A stretch of 64,000 bases of DNA, from assembly GCA_050948905.1 (NCBI GenBank), contig JBMNES010000001.1, forward strand, positions 1,798,001 to 1,862,000. Reading direction: 5' to 3'. The translations under genes were made by a program, and so were the position numbers. Origin of the DNA: DTKD01 sp050948905 (GTDB lineage: Bacteria > Armatimonadota > UBA5829). The notes under the pieces are model-generated. The model was not told where the DNA came from and made no database searches. It saw nothing but the letters and a program-made list of their open reading frames with translations. Below, in pieces: positions 17,556 to 25,460 of this stretch; the stretch's first letter is position 1; each line of letters begins with the position of its first letter.

Positions 17556-20500
17556 TTATAGTTTGCCGCTTTCGCTAATATAATACAGCACCGGGACCGC
17601 CATTCGCGATAGCAAAGTAGACGCCACTTCACCAGCCATCAAAGCAATCGCCAGCCCCTGGAATATCGGATCCATAAGAATAACCGATGCACCCACCATA
17701 ACTGCGGCAGCCGTCAACAGCATCGGCCGGAACCTCACCGCGCCCGCGTCGACCACAGCATCCTCCAACGGCATTCCCTGCCTGCGACGAAGCTCAATGA
17801 AGTCCACCAAAATAATCGAGTTACGCACGATAATCCCCGCTCCGGCGATAAATCCGATCATCGAGGTCGCCGTGAAGAACGCCCCCAATAACGCGTGCGC
17901 AGGCAATATTCCGACCAGCGTCAGCGGGATGGGAGCCATAATCACCAGCGGCGTCTTAAACGACTTGAACCAGCCTACCACCAGTATATAGATCAACACC
18001 AGCACAGCGGCAAACGCTATGCCCATGTCCCTGAACACTTCGTAGGTGATGTGCCATTCCCCGTCCCATTTCATCGCATATTTGGTCGTGTCGAACGGAG
18101 ATGCAGTCGTGAAATGCTTTAGCTCGTAGCCCACCGGCGTTTTCATCTCGCTGATGGCCTTGTTCATCTTCAATATCGCATAAACCGGGCTCTCATGCGC
18201 CCCCGCCACATCCCCGATCACATAGACCACGGGCTTCAGGTTTTTATGATATATGCTCCGATCCTCAACGGTCGGCCGCACCGTCACCAGTTCTCCAAGA
18301 GGAACCAGGTTTCCGTTAGCGCCCTGGATCTGGATGTTTTTGATCTCCTCAATACTTGATCTCTGAGCCAATGGCAGTTGCAGGTATATAGGCACATCTT
18401 CCGCCGCTTCTGGAATATGAGCCAGTTCTATTCCGCTTCCAGCCACCGCAAGAGCTATAGTCTGAGAGAGTTGTTCGGTCGGGATACCGCTGAGGGCAGC
18501 CTTCTCCTTATCCGGTATTAACTCGAACTTGGTCTGATCTGCCTCAACATACCAGTCCACATCGGTGACACCTTCAGTATCGCTGAATACGCCTTTAACC
18601 TGATCGGCGATCGCCCAGCGTGTGTTATCGTCTGGCCCATATATCTCCGCCACCAGCGTCTGCAAAACAGGCGGCCCTGGCGGCACCTCCGCCACTTTAG
18701 CGTTGGCCCCAAACTTTCGCCCGATCTCGTGTATTGTATCCCGCACAGATTTCGCTATAGCGTGACTCTGCCGCTTTCTTTCGTGCTTATTTACCAGGTT
18801 CACCTGAAGATCAGCCACGTTGCAGCCGCGACGCAGAAAATAGTGTCTCACAAGCCCATTAAAGTTATAAGGGCTGGCGGTGCCGACATAACTCTCGACG
18901 TCAGTAACCTCAGGCACCGTGCGCAGATACGCCGCCATTGCGTTGGTAGCCGCAGCCGTTTGTTCTAGGGTCGCGCCCAGCGGCATATCCACCACCACCT
19001 GGAACTCGCTCTTATTATCAAACGGCAGCATCTTAACCGTGACTAATTTAGCAGGCAGCATCGCCACCGCTGCTATAAGCAGCACCACAACCAATCCCAA
19101 AAATTGATGCCGCCTCGCAGGGCTGGCTATCAACGGATTCATCATTCGACGATACAGCCGGGTTGTCCAGCCTTCTGAGTAGTGGTGGTGTTCATCGTGA
19201 GAGCTTGCCCCATCTGTTTGTCGATGCAAAATCCTGAGAGCAGCCCACGGCGAAATGATAAAAGCGGTCAGCAATGAGAATATCATGGCGGCAGTTGCCC
19301 CGACCGGGATCGGGCGCATATACGGCCCCATCAATCCGCCCACAAACGCCAACGGCAGAATCGCCGCCACGACAGCGAAAGTAGCCAAAATGGTCGGATT
19401 TCCGACTTCGTCCACCGCCTCACTCGCAATATCAATCAGGCTCCTGTTCGAGTTGGATTCCATTCGGAAGTGGCGGACAATGTTCTCAACTACTACAATC
19501 GCGTCGTCTACGAGTATACCTATGCTAAAGATTAACGCGAAAAGTGTGATACGATTCAGCGTGTACCCAAATAAGTAAAAGACTAACAGCGTCAGCGCCA
19601 GAGTAACCGGCACCGCTATAGCCACCACCAGCGATTCCCTCTTGCCCAACGCGAACGCTATCAGCAATATGACCGATATAATCGCGATCAGCATATGCAG
19701 CAGAAGCTCGTTTGACTTCTCAGTCGCCGTCTCGCCGTAGTTTCGAGTGATCGTATAATGCACATCCGGCGGGATCATCTTGCCTTCGAGGGTTTTGACC
19801 TTCTCCAGAACCGCATCGGCCACCTTGATCGCATTTTTGCCCTGCCGCTTCGCTACAGATAAAGTCACCGCCGGATGGATCGAATCAGTCCCCGCTTCGT
19901 GTGACTCCCTCGCCGCCGGCCCAAAGGCGATGCTCACGTAGCTGTTCGGCTCCTCAGGTCCGTCCTCGATAAGGGCGACATCTCTAAGAAATACGGGTCT
20001 GCCGTTGGGAGCGCCGACCACGACCTGCCCGACATCCTCCGGGCTTTGCAAAAACTGACCTGTCTGCAGCGCGAAACTATAATTATTGTTAGCAAAATGT
20101 CCCGCAGGATACTGGACATTCGCACCCTGAATCGCCTGCTGGATAGCCCCCGGAGAAAGTCCATAGCCCGACATCTTCGCAGCATCAAGGGTTACTTTAA
20201 CCTGTCTGCGCAGTCCGCCGATAACCATCGTCTCGGATACATCATTTACAGACTTGATTTGATCGTCGACCTTAGCCACCAGCCTGCGCAGGTCATAGCC
20301 GTTATATCCATTACCCCAGAACGTCAGCGCCAGAATCGGAACGTCGTCTATAGAGCGTGGTTTGATAATCGGACGACTGGCTCCGGGTGGAATTATGTCA
20401 AAGTTTGCCTGTAGTTTGTTATACAGTTTGGATATGCTGTCTTCTATGTTTTCCCCAACATAGAACCGCACAATCGCCATAGACTGCCCTGGGCTGCTCG

Positions 20501-20768
20501 TCGTGTAGACATACTCCACTCCCGGAATCTCCCAAAGCAGCTTCTCCATCGGCGTCGACACACGCGTCTCGACTTCCTTGGAACTTGCCCCAGGCATCTC
20601 GACGAATATATCGATCATCGGCACTATAATCTGAGGCTCTTCCTCGCGCGGCAAGACCACCACCGCGAATATCCCCAACAGCACCGACGCTACTACAATC
20701 AACGCCGTTAATTTTGAATCTATAAAATAATGAGCTATTCGCCCGGCGATTCCGAAGTGTTTGTTCAT
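17556..20768 (-). CDS. RND efflux transporter permease (HAE-1-like)
   Basis: This 1070-residue inner-membrane pump has the full RND layout of 12 transmembrane segments and two large periplasmic loops. The adjacent Asp pair of the proton relay is present in segment 4 (GILVDDAIVVVENI), which places it with hydrophobe/proton antiporters rather than heavy-metal CusA-type pumps, which lack this pair. It overlaps the membrane fusion protein gene by 4 bp, so translation is coupled. It is the last gene of the operon trxA - tolC - DUF2892 - MFP - RND. Substrates are unknown. Confidence 0.92.
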   Translation of the reverse strand: MNKHFGIAGRIAHYFIDSKLTALIVVASVLLGIFAVVVLPREEEPQIIVPMIDIFVEMPGASSKEVETRVSTPMEKLLWEIPGVEYVYTTSSPGQSMAIVRFYVGENIEDSISKLYNKLQANFDIIPPGASRPIIKPRSIDDVPILALTFWGNGYNGYDLRRLVAKVDDQIKSVNDVSETMVIGGLRRQVKVTLDAAKMSGYGLSPGAIQQAIQGANVQYPAGHFANNNYSFALQTGQFLQSPEDVGQVVVGAPNGRPVFLRDVALIEDGPEEPNSYVSIAFGPAARESHEAGTDSIHPAVTLSVAKRQGKNAIKVADAVLEKVKTLEGKMIPPDVHYTITRNYGETATEKSNELLLHMLIAIISVILLIAFALGKRESLVVAIAVPVTLALTLLVFYLFGYTLNRITLFALIFSIGILVDDAIVVVENIVRHFRMESNSNRSLIDIASEAVDEVGNPTILATFAVVAAILPLAFVGGLMGPYMRPIPVGATAAMIFSLLTAFIISPWAALRILHRQTDGASSHDEHHHYSEGWTTRLYRRMMNPLIASPARRHQFLGLVVVLLIAAVAMLPAKLVTVKMLPFDNKSEFQVVVDMPLGATLEQTAAATNAMAAYLRTVPEVTDVESYVGTASPYNFNGLVRHYFLRRGCNVADLQVNLVNKHERKRQSHAIAKSVRDTIHEIGRKFGANAKVAEVPPGPPVLQTLVAEIYGPDDNTRWAIADQVKGVFSDTEGVTDVDWYVEADQTKFELIPDKEKAALSGIPTEQLSQTIALAVAGSGIELAHIPEAAEDVPIYLQLPLAQRSSIEEIKNIQIQGANGNLVPLGELVTVRPTVEDRSIYHKNLKPVVYVIGDVAGAHESPVYAILKMNKAISEMKTPVGYELKHFTTASPFDTTKYAMKWDGEWHITYEVFRDMGIAFAAVLVLIYILVVGWFKSFKTPLVIMAPIPLTLVGILPAHALLGAFFTATSMIGFIAGAGIIVRNSIILVDFIELRRRQGMPLEDAVVDAGAVRFRPMLLTAAAVMVGASVILMDPIFQGLAIALMAGEVASTLLSRMAVPVLYYISESGKL

Positions 20769-22252
20769 CGCTGCACTCCATCTCCTGCCGAGCTTGATCT
20801 CTTCAACTTGACTTTAACGCCGTCGATTAGCACCCCGCTGTTTTTAACGATGACCTGATCACCTGCGTGCAACCCGGATAGTATCTCAACGCCGCTTTCG
20901 GTAGTTCGCCCGACTTTAACCGCCTGCATCCTGGCCAGCCCCTGCTTATCGACGACAAACACCACTGGCAATCCGCCCTGATCCCTAAGCGCCGCGACGG
21001 GGACAGTCACGCCTTTGCTGAACCCGACAGGATAATAAATCCTTCCGAACTCCCCCGCGCGCGCGTTCAACGAATCCGGCAAATCGACTTTTACCAGAAA
21101 CTTATGGCTGCTCGAATCTCCGGCCGGCGATATCACCGCCACCTTGCCCGATGCTGCCCTCTTCTCCGCTCCCAATTCCACGGAGACCAGCTTTCCCACG
21201 AACAGGTCGTCCACGCCGCTTTCAGGAACCGTCGCCTCGAGCCGATGCCGTGATGCAGATTGAACCGTGATAATTGGCATCCCAGGGGATACCGTGTCAC
21301 CGGGGTCGACCATTCGCGCCGACACAACGCCCGAAATAGGGGAGGTAATAGTTGCATAACTCAACTGAGTTCTGGCGAACTCCAGCGCTGCGCGGGCCTG
21401 TTTAGTCTGCGAAGCGGCGACCTGCGCCTGGCGTGCGCTCATAGAATCCTGCGCAGTGGACGCCTTCGCCAACCGCAGCGCCTGCTCAGCCTGCAACACC
21501 TGCTGCTGAGCCGCTCTGATTTCCTGCTCACGAGAGCCTTCCTCGGTCAAGCTCGATTGCTCTTTAGCCGATGCGTACTGGGCTTTCGCGATGTCATAGG
21601 CAGTCTGCACGCTGTCCAGCCTCTGCTTCGGCACTACGTCCTGCTCATATAATCTTTTATACCTGTTAAGCTCCAGCTCCGCGTTTTTGAATTGCGCCTC
21701 GGCCTGTGCCACGGCGAGTTGGGCTTGTGCGCGCTGCTGCTTTCTCGGTCCTTCTTTAACAATGGACAACTGTTCCTGCGCCGCCTTCAATGCCGCCTCT
21801 GCGTTGGCTATACTCGTGCTGGTCTGCACTTTTTGCAAACCAGCGCCGGTTTGGGCTCTGTTAGACCCCGCCATCGCCGCCGCAACGCTGGCCTCCGCCT
21901 GCGCCACTTGAGCCTGAAGATCCCTCGATTCAAGCCGGATCAGCACCTGCCCCTGCCGGACGTGGTCACCTTCGCGAACCAAAACCGCGGCCACGCTGCT
22001 CATAATCTTCGGCGCGATTTTGGACTCGATGTTCGGCCGCACTGTCCCCGAAGCGGATACGTTATTCGGCAAGCTTGATGCGCTCACCACCACCGTCTCC
22101 GCCTCGATCATCCCCGCAGCCTCCGCAACCGGCTCTTCAGGAGCGTGCTTTCCCCTCGCCATCATTGCAATGATGACTATTAAAAAACCCAGCCCTGCAA
22201 ACCAGAAAATCTTCTTGCTTTTCTTTGCTGGTCTACCGTTTTCTCCGGCCAT
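20765..22252 (-). CDS. RND efflux membrane fusion protein (HlyD family)
   Basis: The protein has an N-terminal membrane anchor (residues about 13-30, FWFAGLGFLIVIIAMM), a lipoyl half (GTVRPNIESKI), a long Ala/Gln-rich helical hairpin over residues about 100-280, the second lipoyl half (ATITSPISGVVSARMVDPGDTV) and a beta-barrel plus membrane-proximal end (GLHAGDQVIVKNSGVLIDG). It links the pump to the TolC-like channel across the periplasm. ATG 22252 is preferred over TTG 22264 because GGAGGG lies 4 nt before it. Confidence 0.92.
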   Translation of the reverse strand: MAGENGRPAKKSKKIFWFAGLGFLIVIIAMMARGKHAPEEPVAEAAGMIEAETVVVSASSLPNNVSASGTVRPNIESKIAPKIMSSVAAVLVREGDHVRQGQVLIRLESRDLQAQVAQAEASVAAAMAGSNRAQTGAGLQKVQTSTSIANAEAALKAAQEQLSIVKEGPRKQQRAQAQLAVAQAEAQFKNAELELNRYKRLYEQDVVPKQRLDSVQTAYDIAKAQYASAKEQSSLTEEGSREQEIRAAQQQVLQAEQALRLAKASTAQDSMSARQAQVAASQTKQARAALEFARTQLSYATITSPISGVVSARMVDPGDTVSPGMPIITVQSASRHRLEATVPESGVDDLFVGKLVSVELGAEKRAASGKVAVISPAGDSSSHKFLVKVDLPDSLNARAGEFGRIYYPVGFSKGVTVPVAALRDQGGLPVVFVVDKQGLARMQAVKVGRTTESGVEILSGLHAGDQVIVKNSGVLIDGVKVKLKRSSSAGDGVQR

Positions 22253-22280
22253 AATTCCCTCCAACTCGACGTGCGATCGG

Positions 22281-22466
22281 CTATCTAAGCCCCAATTTGC
22301 GCAATATATTCATCATCGGGCACCAGTCAGTTATCCCGGACTGAAGCAGGTTTACTCCAATAAATGCTGTGAACAGAAACCAATATGGGCTTACATAATA
22401 TCCCAGGCCAACGCTGATCAATATAAATACACCCGCGATTAGACGCAGCGTTCTCTCTATGGTCAT
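22281..22466 (-). CDS. Small DUF2892 (YgaP-like) membrane protein
   Basis: This 61-residue protein has two transmembrane helices and the family signature of DUF2892: ER-LR-AG near the start and FIGVNLLQSGITDWCPM at the second helix. In several bacteria this domain is fused to or encoded beside rhodanese sulfurtransferases (YgaP), so it hints at sulfur-related chemistry. It sits inside the operon between tolC and the membrane fusion protein, 28 bp from the latter. Confidence 0.85.
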   Translation of the reverse strand: MTIERTLRLIAGVFILISVGLGYYVSPYWFLFTAFIGVNLLQSGITDWCPMMNILRKLGLR

Positions 22467-22488
22467 TTTAATATCCTCTACAGCCGTT

Positions 22489-23766
22489 TTACTTCGTCAA
22501 TTCATCGGTATGTCCAAACGCCCGCAACAGGCTAATCTGGGCAATTTTAACATCATATAGAGCCGCCAGCCGGGTCACCCTTGCCGATGTCAGCGCAGCT
22601 TCTGCGGATAAAACGTCAGTCAGCGATGATATGCCTTCTCTGTATCCTATTTCCAGTGACCTCAGGCTTTCCTCAGCAGACTGCACCTGTGTGGCCGTAG
22701 TCTCCACTCGGGCTTTGGCAGAGTTTAGATTGAACTCGGCGGTTTGCTGTTCCAATTCGACTTGTCGGTTCTGAGCCTCCAGATCCTCACGGGCTTTCCG
22801 AGATGCCGCATCTGCCTCAGCAATTTTCGCACGGGTCAACCCGCCGTCAAATACGTTCAGCTTCATTATGACCCCGGCCATAACCGTATTGGTCAGCCTC
22901 GGAAATTGCGCACCGACCGGTTGATTATAAAAATCTGCAAACAGCGTCACATTCGGCTGCCGGGCCGCCTTTGCCGCTGCTTTCCCTGCATCTGCCGCCT
23001 GCACTGCCGCTTCCCCTGCCGCTACTTCCGGCCTGATGACCTTCTCTTGAGCGATATTCAGTTCCGCATCAGTAGCGCCAGGGTTGATATCTATCTGTTG
23101 ATTTTGATCTAGTCCTATCGCCGTTCGCAGCGCCGCTTTGGCTACCTCATAATTATTCTTGGCAGCGATAAGGGCAGCCTCAGCCGATGTCAATGCCACT
23201 TTCGCACGCAACACGTCGGAGTTAGTCACCACACCAGACTCGTGCAGTTTAACAGCCGCATCATAACCCGACGCCAATGCTTTCTCACTCGCCTGAGCCA
23301 CGTCAATTGCTTCTGCCGCCTGCCTGGCGCGGAAATAGGCTACTGAGACGTTTGTCAGTACATCGGCCCGAACCGCCTCCGCGCCGTAATTCGACGCAGC
23401 ATAACCCTGCTTTGCCTGCTTTATCCCGGCTTGTACCGCCCCGCCGGAGTAGATTAACTGCCCAGCGACGATCCTGTTCGCCTGAGTATCGTGCTCCATA
23501 ATCGGTGTGTTGCCGAAAAGCGTCTCCTTGGACAGGTAACTGTAGTTTGCCTCGGCGTCGAGGGTGGGGCGCAGGGCGCTTGTCGCCTTATCAACCCCTG
23601 CCTTGTTCATATCAGCCGCTGCCCCTGCGCTCGATATCATCGGGTTGTGTTTCAAGGCAAGCTGCGTGGCTGATCTCAAATCAAGAGCAGTGTAGTTGGT
23701 CTCGGCGCCAACGGCCGAGGCCAACACTAAACTCGCACTCAACATCAATATCGCAAATCTGAGCAT
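22489..23766 (-). CDS. TolC-family outer-membrane efflux protein
   Basis: A signal peptide (SLVLASAVGA) is followed by two OEP repeats of long amphipathic helices: the first begins LDLRSATQLALKHNP and the second runs about residues 220-425, ending with a typical LYDVKIAQISLLRA helix. At about 425 residues it has normal family length. It would form the trimeric outer-membrane channel for the RND pump and thus supports a diderm cell. The ATG at 23766 has GGAG 7 nt upstream; the GTG at 23772 would overlap trxA by 4 bp. Confidence 0.92.
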   Translation of the reverse strand: MLRFAILMLSASLVLASAVGAETNYTALDLRSATQLALKHNPMISSAGAAADMNKAGVDKATSALRPTLDAEANYSYLSKETLFGNTPIMEHDTQANRIVAGQLIYSGGAVQAGIKQAKQGYAASNYGAEAVRADVLTNVSVAYFRARQAAEAIDVAQASEKALASGYDAAVKLHESGVVTNSDVLRAKVALTSAEAALIAAKNNYEVAKAALRTAIGLDQNQQIDINPGATDAELNIAQEKVIRPEVAAGEAAVQAADAGKAAAKAARQPNVTLFADFYNQPVGAQFPRLTNTVMAGVIMKLNVFDGGLTRAKIAEADAASRKAREDLEAQNRQVELEQQTAEFNLNSAKARVETTATQVQSAEESLRSLEIGYREGISSLTDVLSAEAALTSARVTRLAALYDVKIAQISLLRAFGHTDELTK

Positions 23767-23768
23767 AC

Positions 23769-24098
23769 TCACGCTCCAAGCACTCCGTTTAATTTTGCCG
23801 TTATCGCAGATTTAGGCTGCACTCCGACTATCCTGTCGATCTCGGTACCGTTGTTGAGCACGAGCAGGGTAGGGATACCGCGAACGTTATATCTGCTGGC
23901 CAGTGGCGGGTTAGCGTCTATATCGACCTTCACAACCTTGATTTTGCCTTCAAAATCAGCGGCAAGCTCATCGACTGTCGGAGCCAGCATCTTACACGGC
24001 ATACACCAGCCCGCCCAAAAGTCGATCAAAACCGGAATCGGGGAGTTAATTACCTCCGCATCGAAATTATCCTGATTAACTGCCTGTGCCTTACTCAT
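23769..24098 (-). CDS. trxA: Thioredoxin with WCMPC active site
   Basis: This 109-residue protein has a single thioredoxin fold with active site WCMPCK (residues about 31-36) in place of the common WCGPC, the buried VLIDFWAGW strand and the cis-Pro loop GIPTLL. It reduces disulfides or persulfides in the cytoplasm. It is first in the efflux operon, behind AAAGGA and a CsoR-type palindrome at 24139. Thioredoxin at the head of an RND efflux operon is unusual and suggests that the whole unit answers thiol, sulfur or metal stress. Confidence 0.93.
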   Translation of the reverse strand: MSKAQAVNQDNFDAEVINSPIPVLIDFWAGWCMPCKMLAPTVDELAADFEGKIKVVKVDIDANPPLASRYNVRGIPTLLVLNNGTEIDRIVGVQPKSAITAKLNGVLGA

Positions 24099-24138
24099 GT
24101 TATCCGTCCTTTCCTAATCGCCTCTTCAAAATCTTCGT

Positions 24139-24154
24139 ATACCTCCGGGGGTAT
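24139..24154. promoter_or_regulatory. CsoR/CstR-type operator upstream of trxA
   Basis: ATACCTCCGGGGGTAT is a near-perfect palindrome (one mismatched pair) of the AT-flanked, C/G-tract kind bound by CsoR-family repressors. It is 41 bp before the trxA start codon. A second site of this kind lies at 24713 in the promoter region of the CsoR-family gene. Upstream, TAATAT on the minus strand (about 24155) overlaps it and may be a -10 box, so binding would block transcription. Confidence 0.6.
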
Positions 24155-24165
24155 ATTACATTCCA

Positions 24166-24189
24166 CAAAAAGAGGCGGATTTCTCCGCC
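24166..24189 (-). terminator. Terminator after the FmdB-like gene
   Basis: Arms 24174-24179 and 24184-24189 (GGCGGA / TCCGCC) close a GAAA loop on the minus strand, followed by TCTTTTTG. It separates the CsoR/FmdB transcript from the trxA operon. A second hairpin with 6-bp arms (GCGCCA, 24206-24219) lies just before it. Confidence 0.75.
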
Positions 24190-24230
24190 ACGATCATAGG
24201 TCTAAGCGCCAACTGGCGCCTATTTTACCT

Positions 24231-24410
24231 TCAACCAAACCTCCTGTCGATACTGCAGGAGTTGCCGGCGGGGTTAAAGCTCGATATCTCCCGCTCTGTG
24301 TTTTCGCTGCCGCACGTCGGGCATTCAACCCGCTTGCCTCTGGACAAAATCGGCTGCACCACCGTAAACTTCTCGTCGCAATCTTTGCACTTGTACTCGT
24401 AAGTTGGCAT
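24231..24410 (-). CDS. FmdB-type zinc ribbon protein
   Basis: This 59-residue protein begins MPTYEYKCKDC and has a second CPTCGS pair, the four-Cys zinc ribbon of the FmdB/CxxC_CXXC_SSSS family, with the usual flexible tail. The family has been linked to regulation or assembly roles, but no firm function is known. ATG 24410 is preceded by GAAGGTG, so the GTG three codons earlier is not needed. It follows the CsoR-family gene by 23 bp and is probably in its transcript. Confidence 0.85.
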   Translation of the reverse strand: MPTYEYKCKDCDEKFTVVQPILSRGKRVECPTCGSENTEREISSFNPAGNSCSIDRRFG

Positions 24411-24433
24411 TCTACACACCTTCTTTCAGTAAA

Positions 24434-24742
24434 TTAAGTCAACGTGAGGAATAGCTCCATATAATCTTCCATCGCCGCATCGGTTTCCGCAGAATCTCCT
24501 TTTGCGGTCACACACTCTTTCATCTTGCCGGCGAGAATAACAAACCCTACTTTATCGAACGCTTTTCTGGCCGCTCGTACCTGGCGCAGGACATCGACAC
24601 AGGGGCTGTTTTCCTCTATCATTCGCCGGATACCTCTTACCTGGCCTTCTATTTTTTTGAGCCTGATTGTGACATCGTTTTGCGTATCCGTTGTCCTGAT
24701 CCTCCTGTGTGCTACCCTGGGGGGTATAGTATCTGCAATCAT
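24434..24742 (-). CDS. CsoR/CstR-family metal- or sulfur-responsive repressor
   Basis: The core helix RLKKIEGQVRGIRRM, then SPCVDVLRQ and GKMKECV, identifies the DUF156/CsoR family of all-helical dimeric repressors. In CsoR copper is held by Cys-His-Cys. Here the first and last Cys are present, but the His position (four before the last Cys) is Lys, as expected for non-copper members such as the persulfide sensor CstR. The start is uncertain: the frame opens at TTG 24799, ATG 24742 would place the operator inside the gene, and the only good ribosome site (AGGAGG, 24706-24701) precedes an in-frame ACG at 24691. Likely targets are its own promoter and trxA-tolC-RND. Confidence 0.85.
   Translation of the reverse strand: MIADTIPPRVAHRRIRTTDTQNDVTIRLKKIEGQVRGIRRMIEENSPCVDVLRQVRAARKAFDKVGFVILAGKMKECVTAKGDSAETDAAMEDYMELFLTLT
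24713..24726. promoter_or_regulatory. CsoR/CstR-type operator at the repressor gene
   Basis: TACCC-TGGG-GGGTA is a palindrome with AT flanks. On the minus strand TTGACA (24769-24764) and TAAGAT (24746-24741), 17 bp apart, form a promoter that would start near 24734, so this site lies at about +8 to +21. This fits autorepression. Confidence 0.55.
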
Positions 24743-24977
24743 CTTATACCACAAAGCCGGGCTTGTCAACCTCTTTTTTTGAAGTCTTTTAAGCTCCAAT
24801 TAGCGCCTGAGAGGCGCAAAATGCCCAAAAAACGCGATTTTCTTGCACTTTTTTTTCGTAACGTGCTCAGTTGAGAAGGAAATACCCTTGAGGTTGTGGA
24901 AAACTTTGCCGAGCGATCGTGCAGTAGACGAAACAGATAATCGATTCACAACGAGAGGAAAGGACGGTGAGTCAAAG

Positions 24978-25118
24978 ATGGAAGGATATTGCGTTAAGTG
25001 CAAGGCTAAGAAGGAGATCAAAGATCCACAGGCCGTTACCATGAAGAACGGCAAGCCGGCGACCAAAGGTACCTGCCCGACGTGCGGCACAACGATGTTC
25101 AAGATCGGCAAGGCTTAA
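24978..25118 (+). CDS. Small DUF5679-type zinc-ribbon protein
   Basis: This 46-residue protein has two Cys pairs (CVKCKAKK and CPTCGTT) separated by a basic AVTMKNGKPATKG segment, the pattern of DUF5679, often annotated as related to the topoisomerase I C-terminal zinc fingers. The ATG at 24978 follows GGTGAG. The open frame extends to 24843 but the extra residues do not look conserved. It is divergent from the CsoR gene and is followed by a strong palindrome. Confidence 0.8.
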   Translation: MEGYCVKCKAKKEIKDPQAVTMKNGKPATKGTCPTCGTTMFKIGKA

Positions 25119-25139
25119 GATAGCTTTTGCAGCAATCTC

Positions 25140-25171
25140 GTAGCGGCGGGGTCAGTCGATCCCGCCGCTAC
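25140..25171. repeat. REP-like palindrome 2 / possible terminator
   Basis: GTAGCGGCGGG (25140-25150) and CCCGCCGCTAC (25161-25171) are perfect 11-bp arms around a 10-nt loop, 21 bp after the DUF5679 stop. No T-tract follows, so it may be a dispersed palindrome rather than a plain terminator. The gap to mraZ (25172-25460) holds the LexA-like box, promoter and TTGGT boxes listed separately. Confidence 0.7.
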
Positions 25172-25235
25172 ACTGTATAGACCCCGCAATTATTCCCACC
25201 ATATTCCCGCGACAAAGCGCGAACCTGCACAAAAC

Positions 25236-25249
25236 CGAACGCATGTTCG
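25236..25249. promoter_or_regulatory. LexA (SOS) box of the Bacillus type
   Basis: CGAAC-GCAT-GTTCG is a perfect 14-bp palindrome fitting the Gram-positive LexA consensus CGAACRNRYGTTYG, including the purine/pyrimidine rule in the centre. It is 61 bp before the -35 box of the dcw promoter and could cover a second promoter (TTCGTC-N16-TACCTT). Confidence 0.6.
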
Positions 25250-25309
25250 TCACATCCAACGCTTCTGTACCTTACAAATAATAATTCTGAAAAAAGTTTC
25301 CTGTAATCA

Positions 25310-25338
25310 TTGACAGGCGGCGATTCTGCTGCTACACT
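25310..25338 (+). promoter_or_regulatory. Sigma-70 promoter of the dcw cluster
   Basis: TTGACA at 25310-25315 and TACACT at 25333-25338 are 17 bp apart. Transcription should begin near 25345, about 116 nt before mraZ. No equally good promoter is seen again until murE. Confidence 0.75.
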
Positions 25339-25350
25339 CTTGATACCAAG

Positions 25351-25382
25351 TTGGTTGGTGGCTGATTGGTAACTTTATTGGT
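25351..25382 (+). promoter_or_regulatory. TTGGT direct repeats, candidate MraZ operator
   Basis: TTGGT occurs at 25351, 25355, 25366 and 25378, the last three spaced 11 and 12 bp, right after the predicted transcription start. MraZ in other bacteria binds short direct repeats about one helical turn apart in its own promoter. The assignment is by position and spacing. Confidence 0.45.
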
Positions 25383-25460
25383 GATTAAATCCCAATTAGC
25401 TGATCATTTGGATTTTAATGGTTAGAAGCTGGCAATCAACTGGAATTGACGAGGCTGGGG

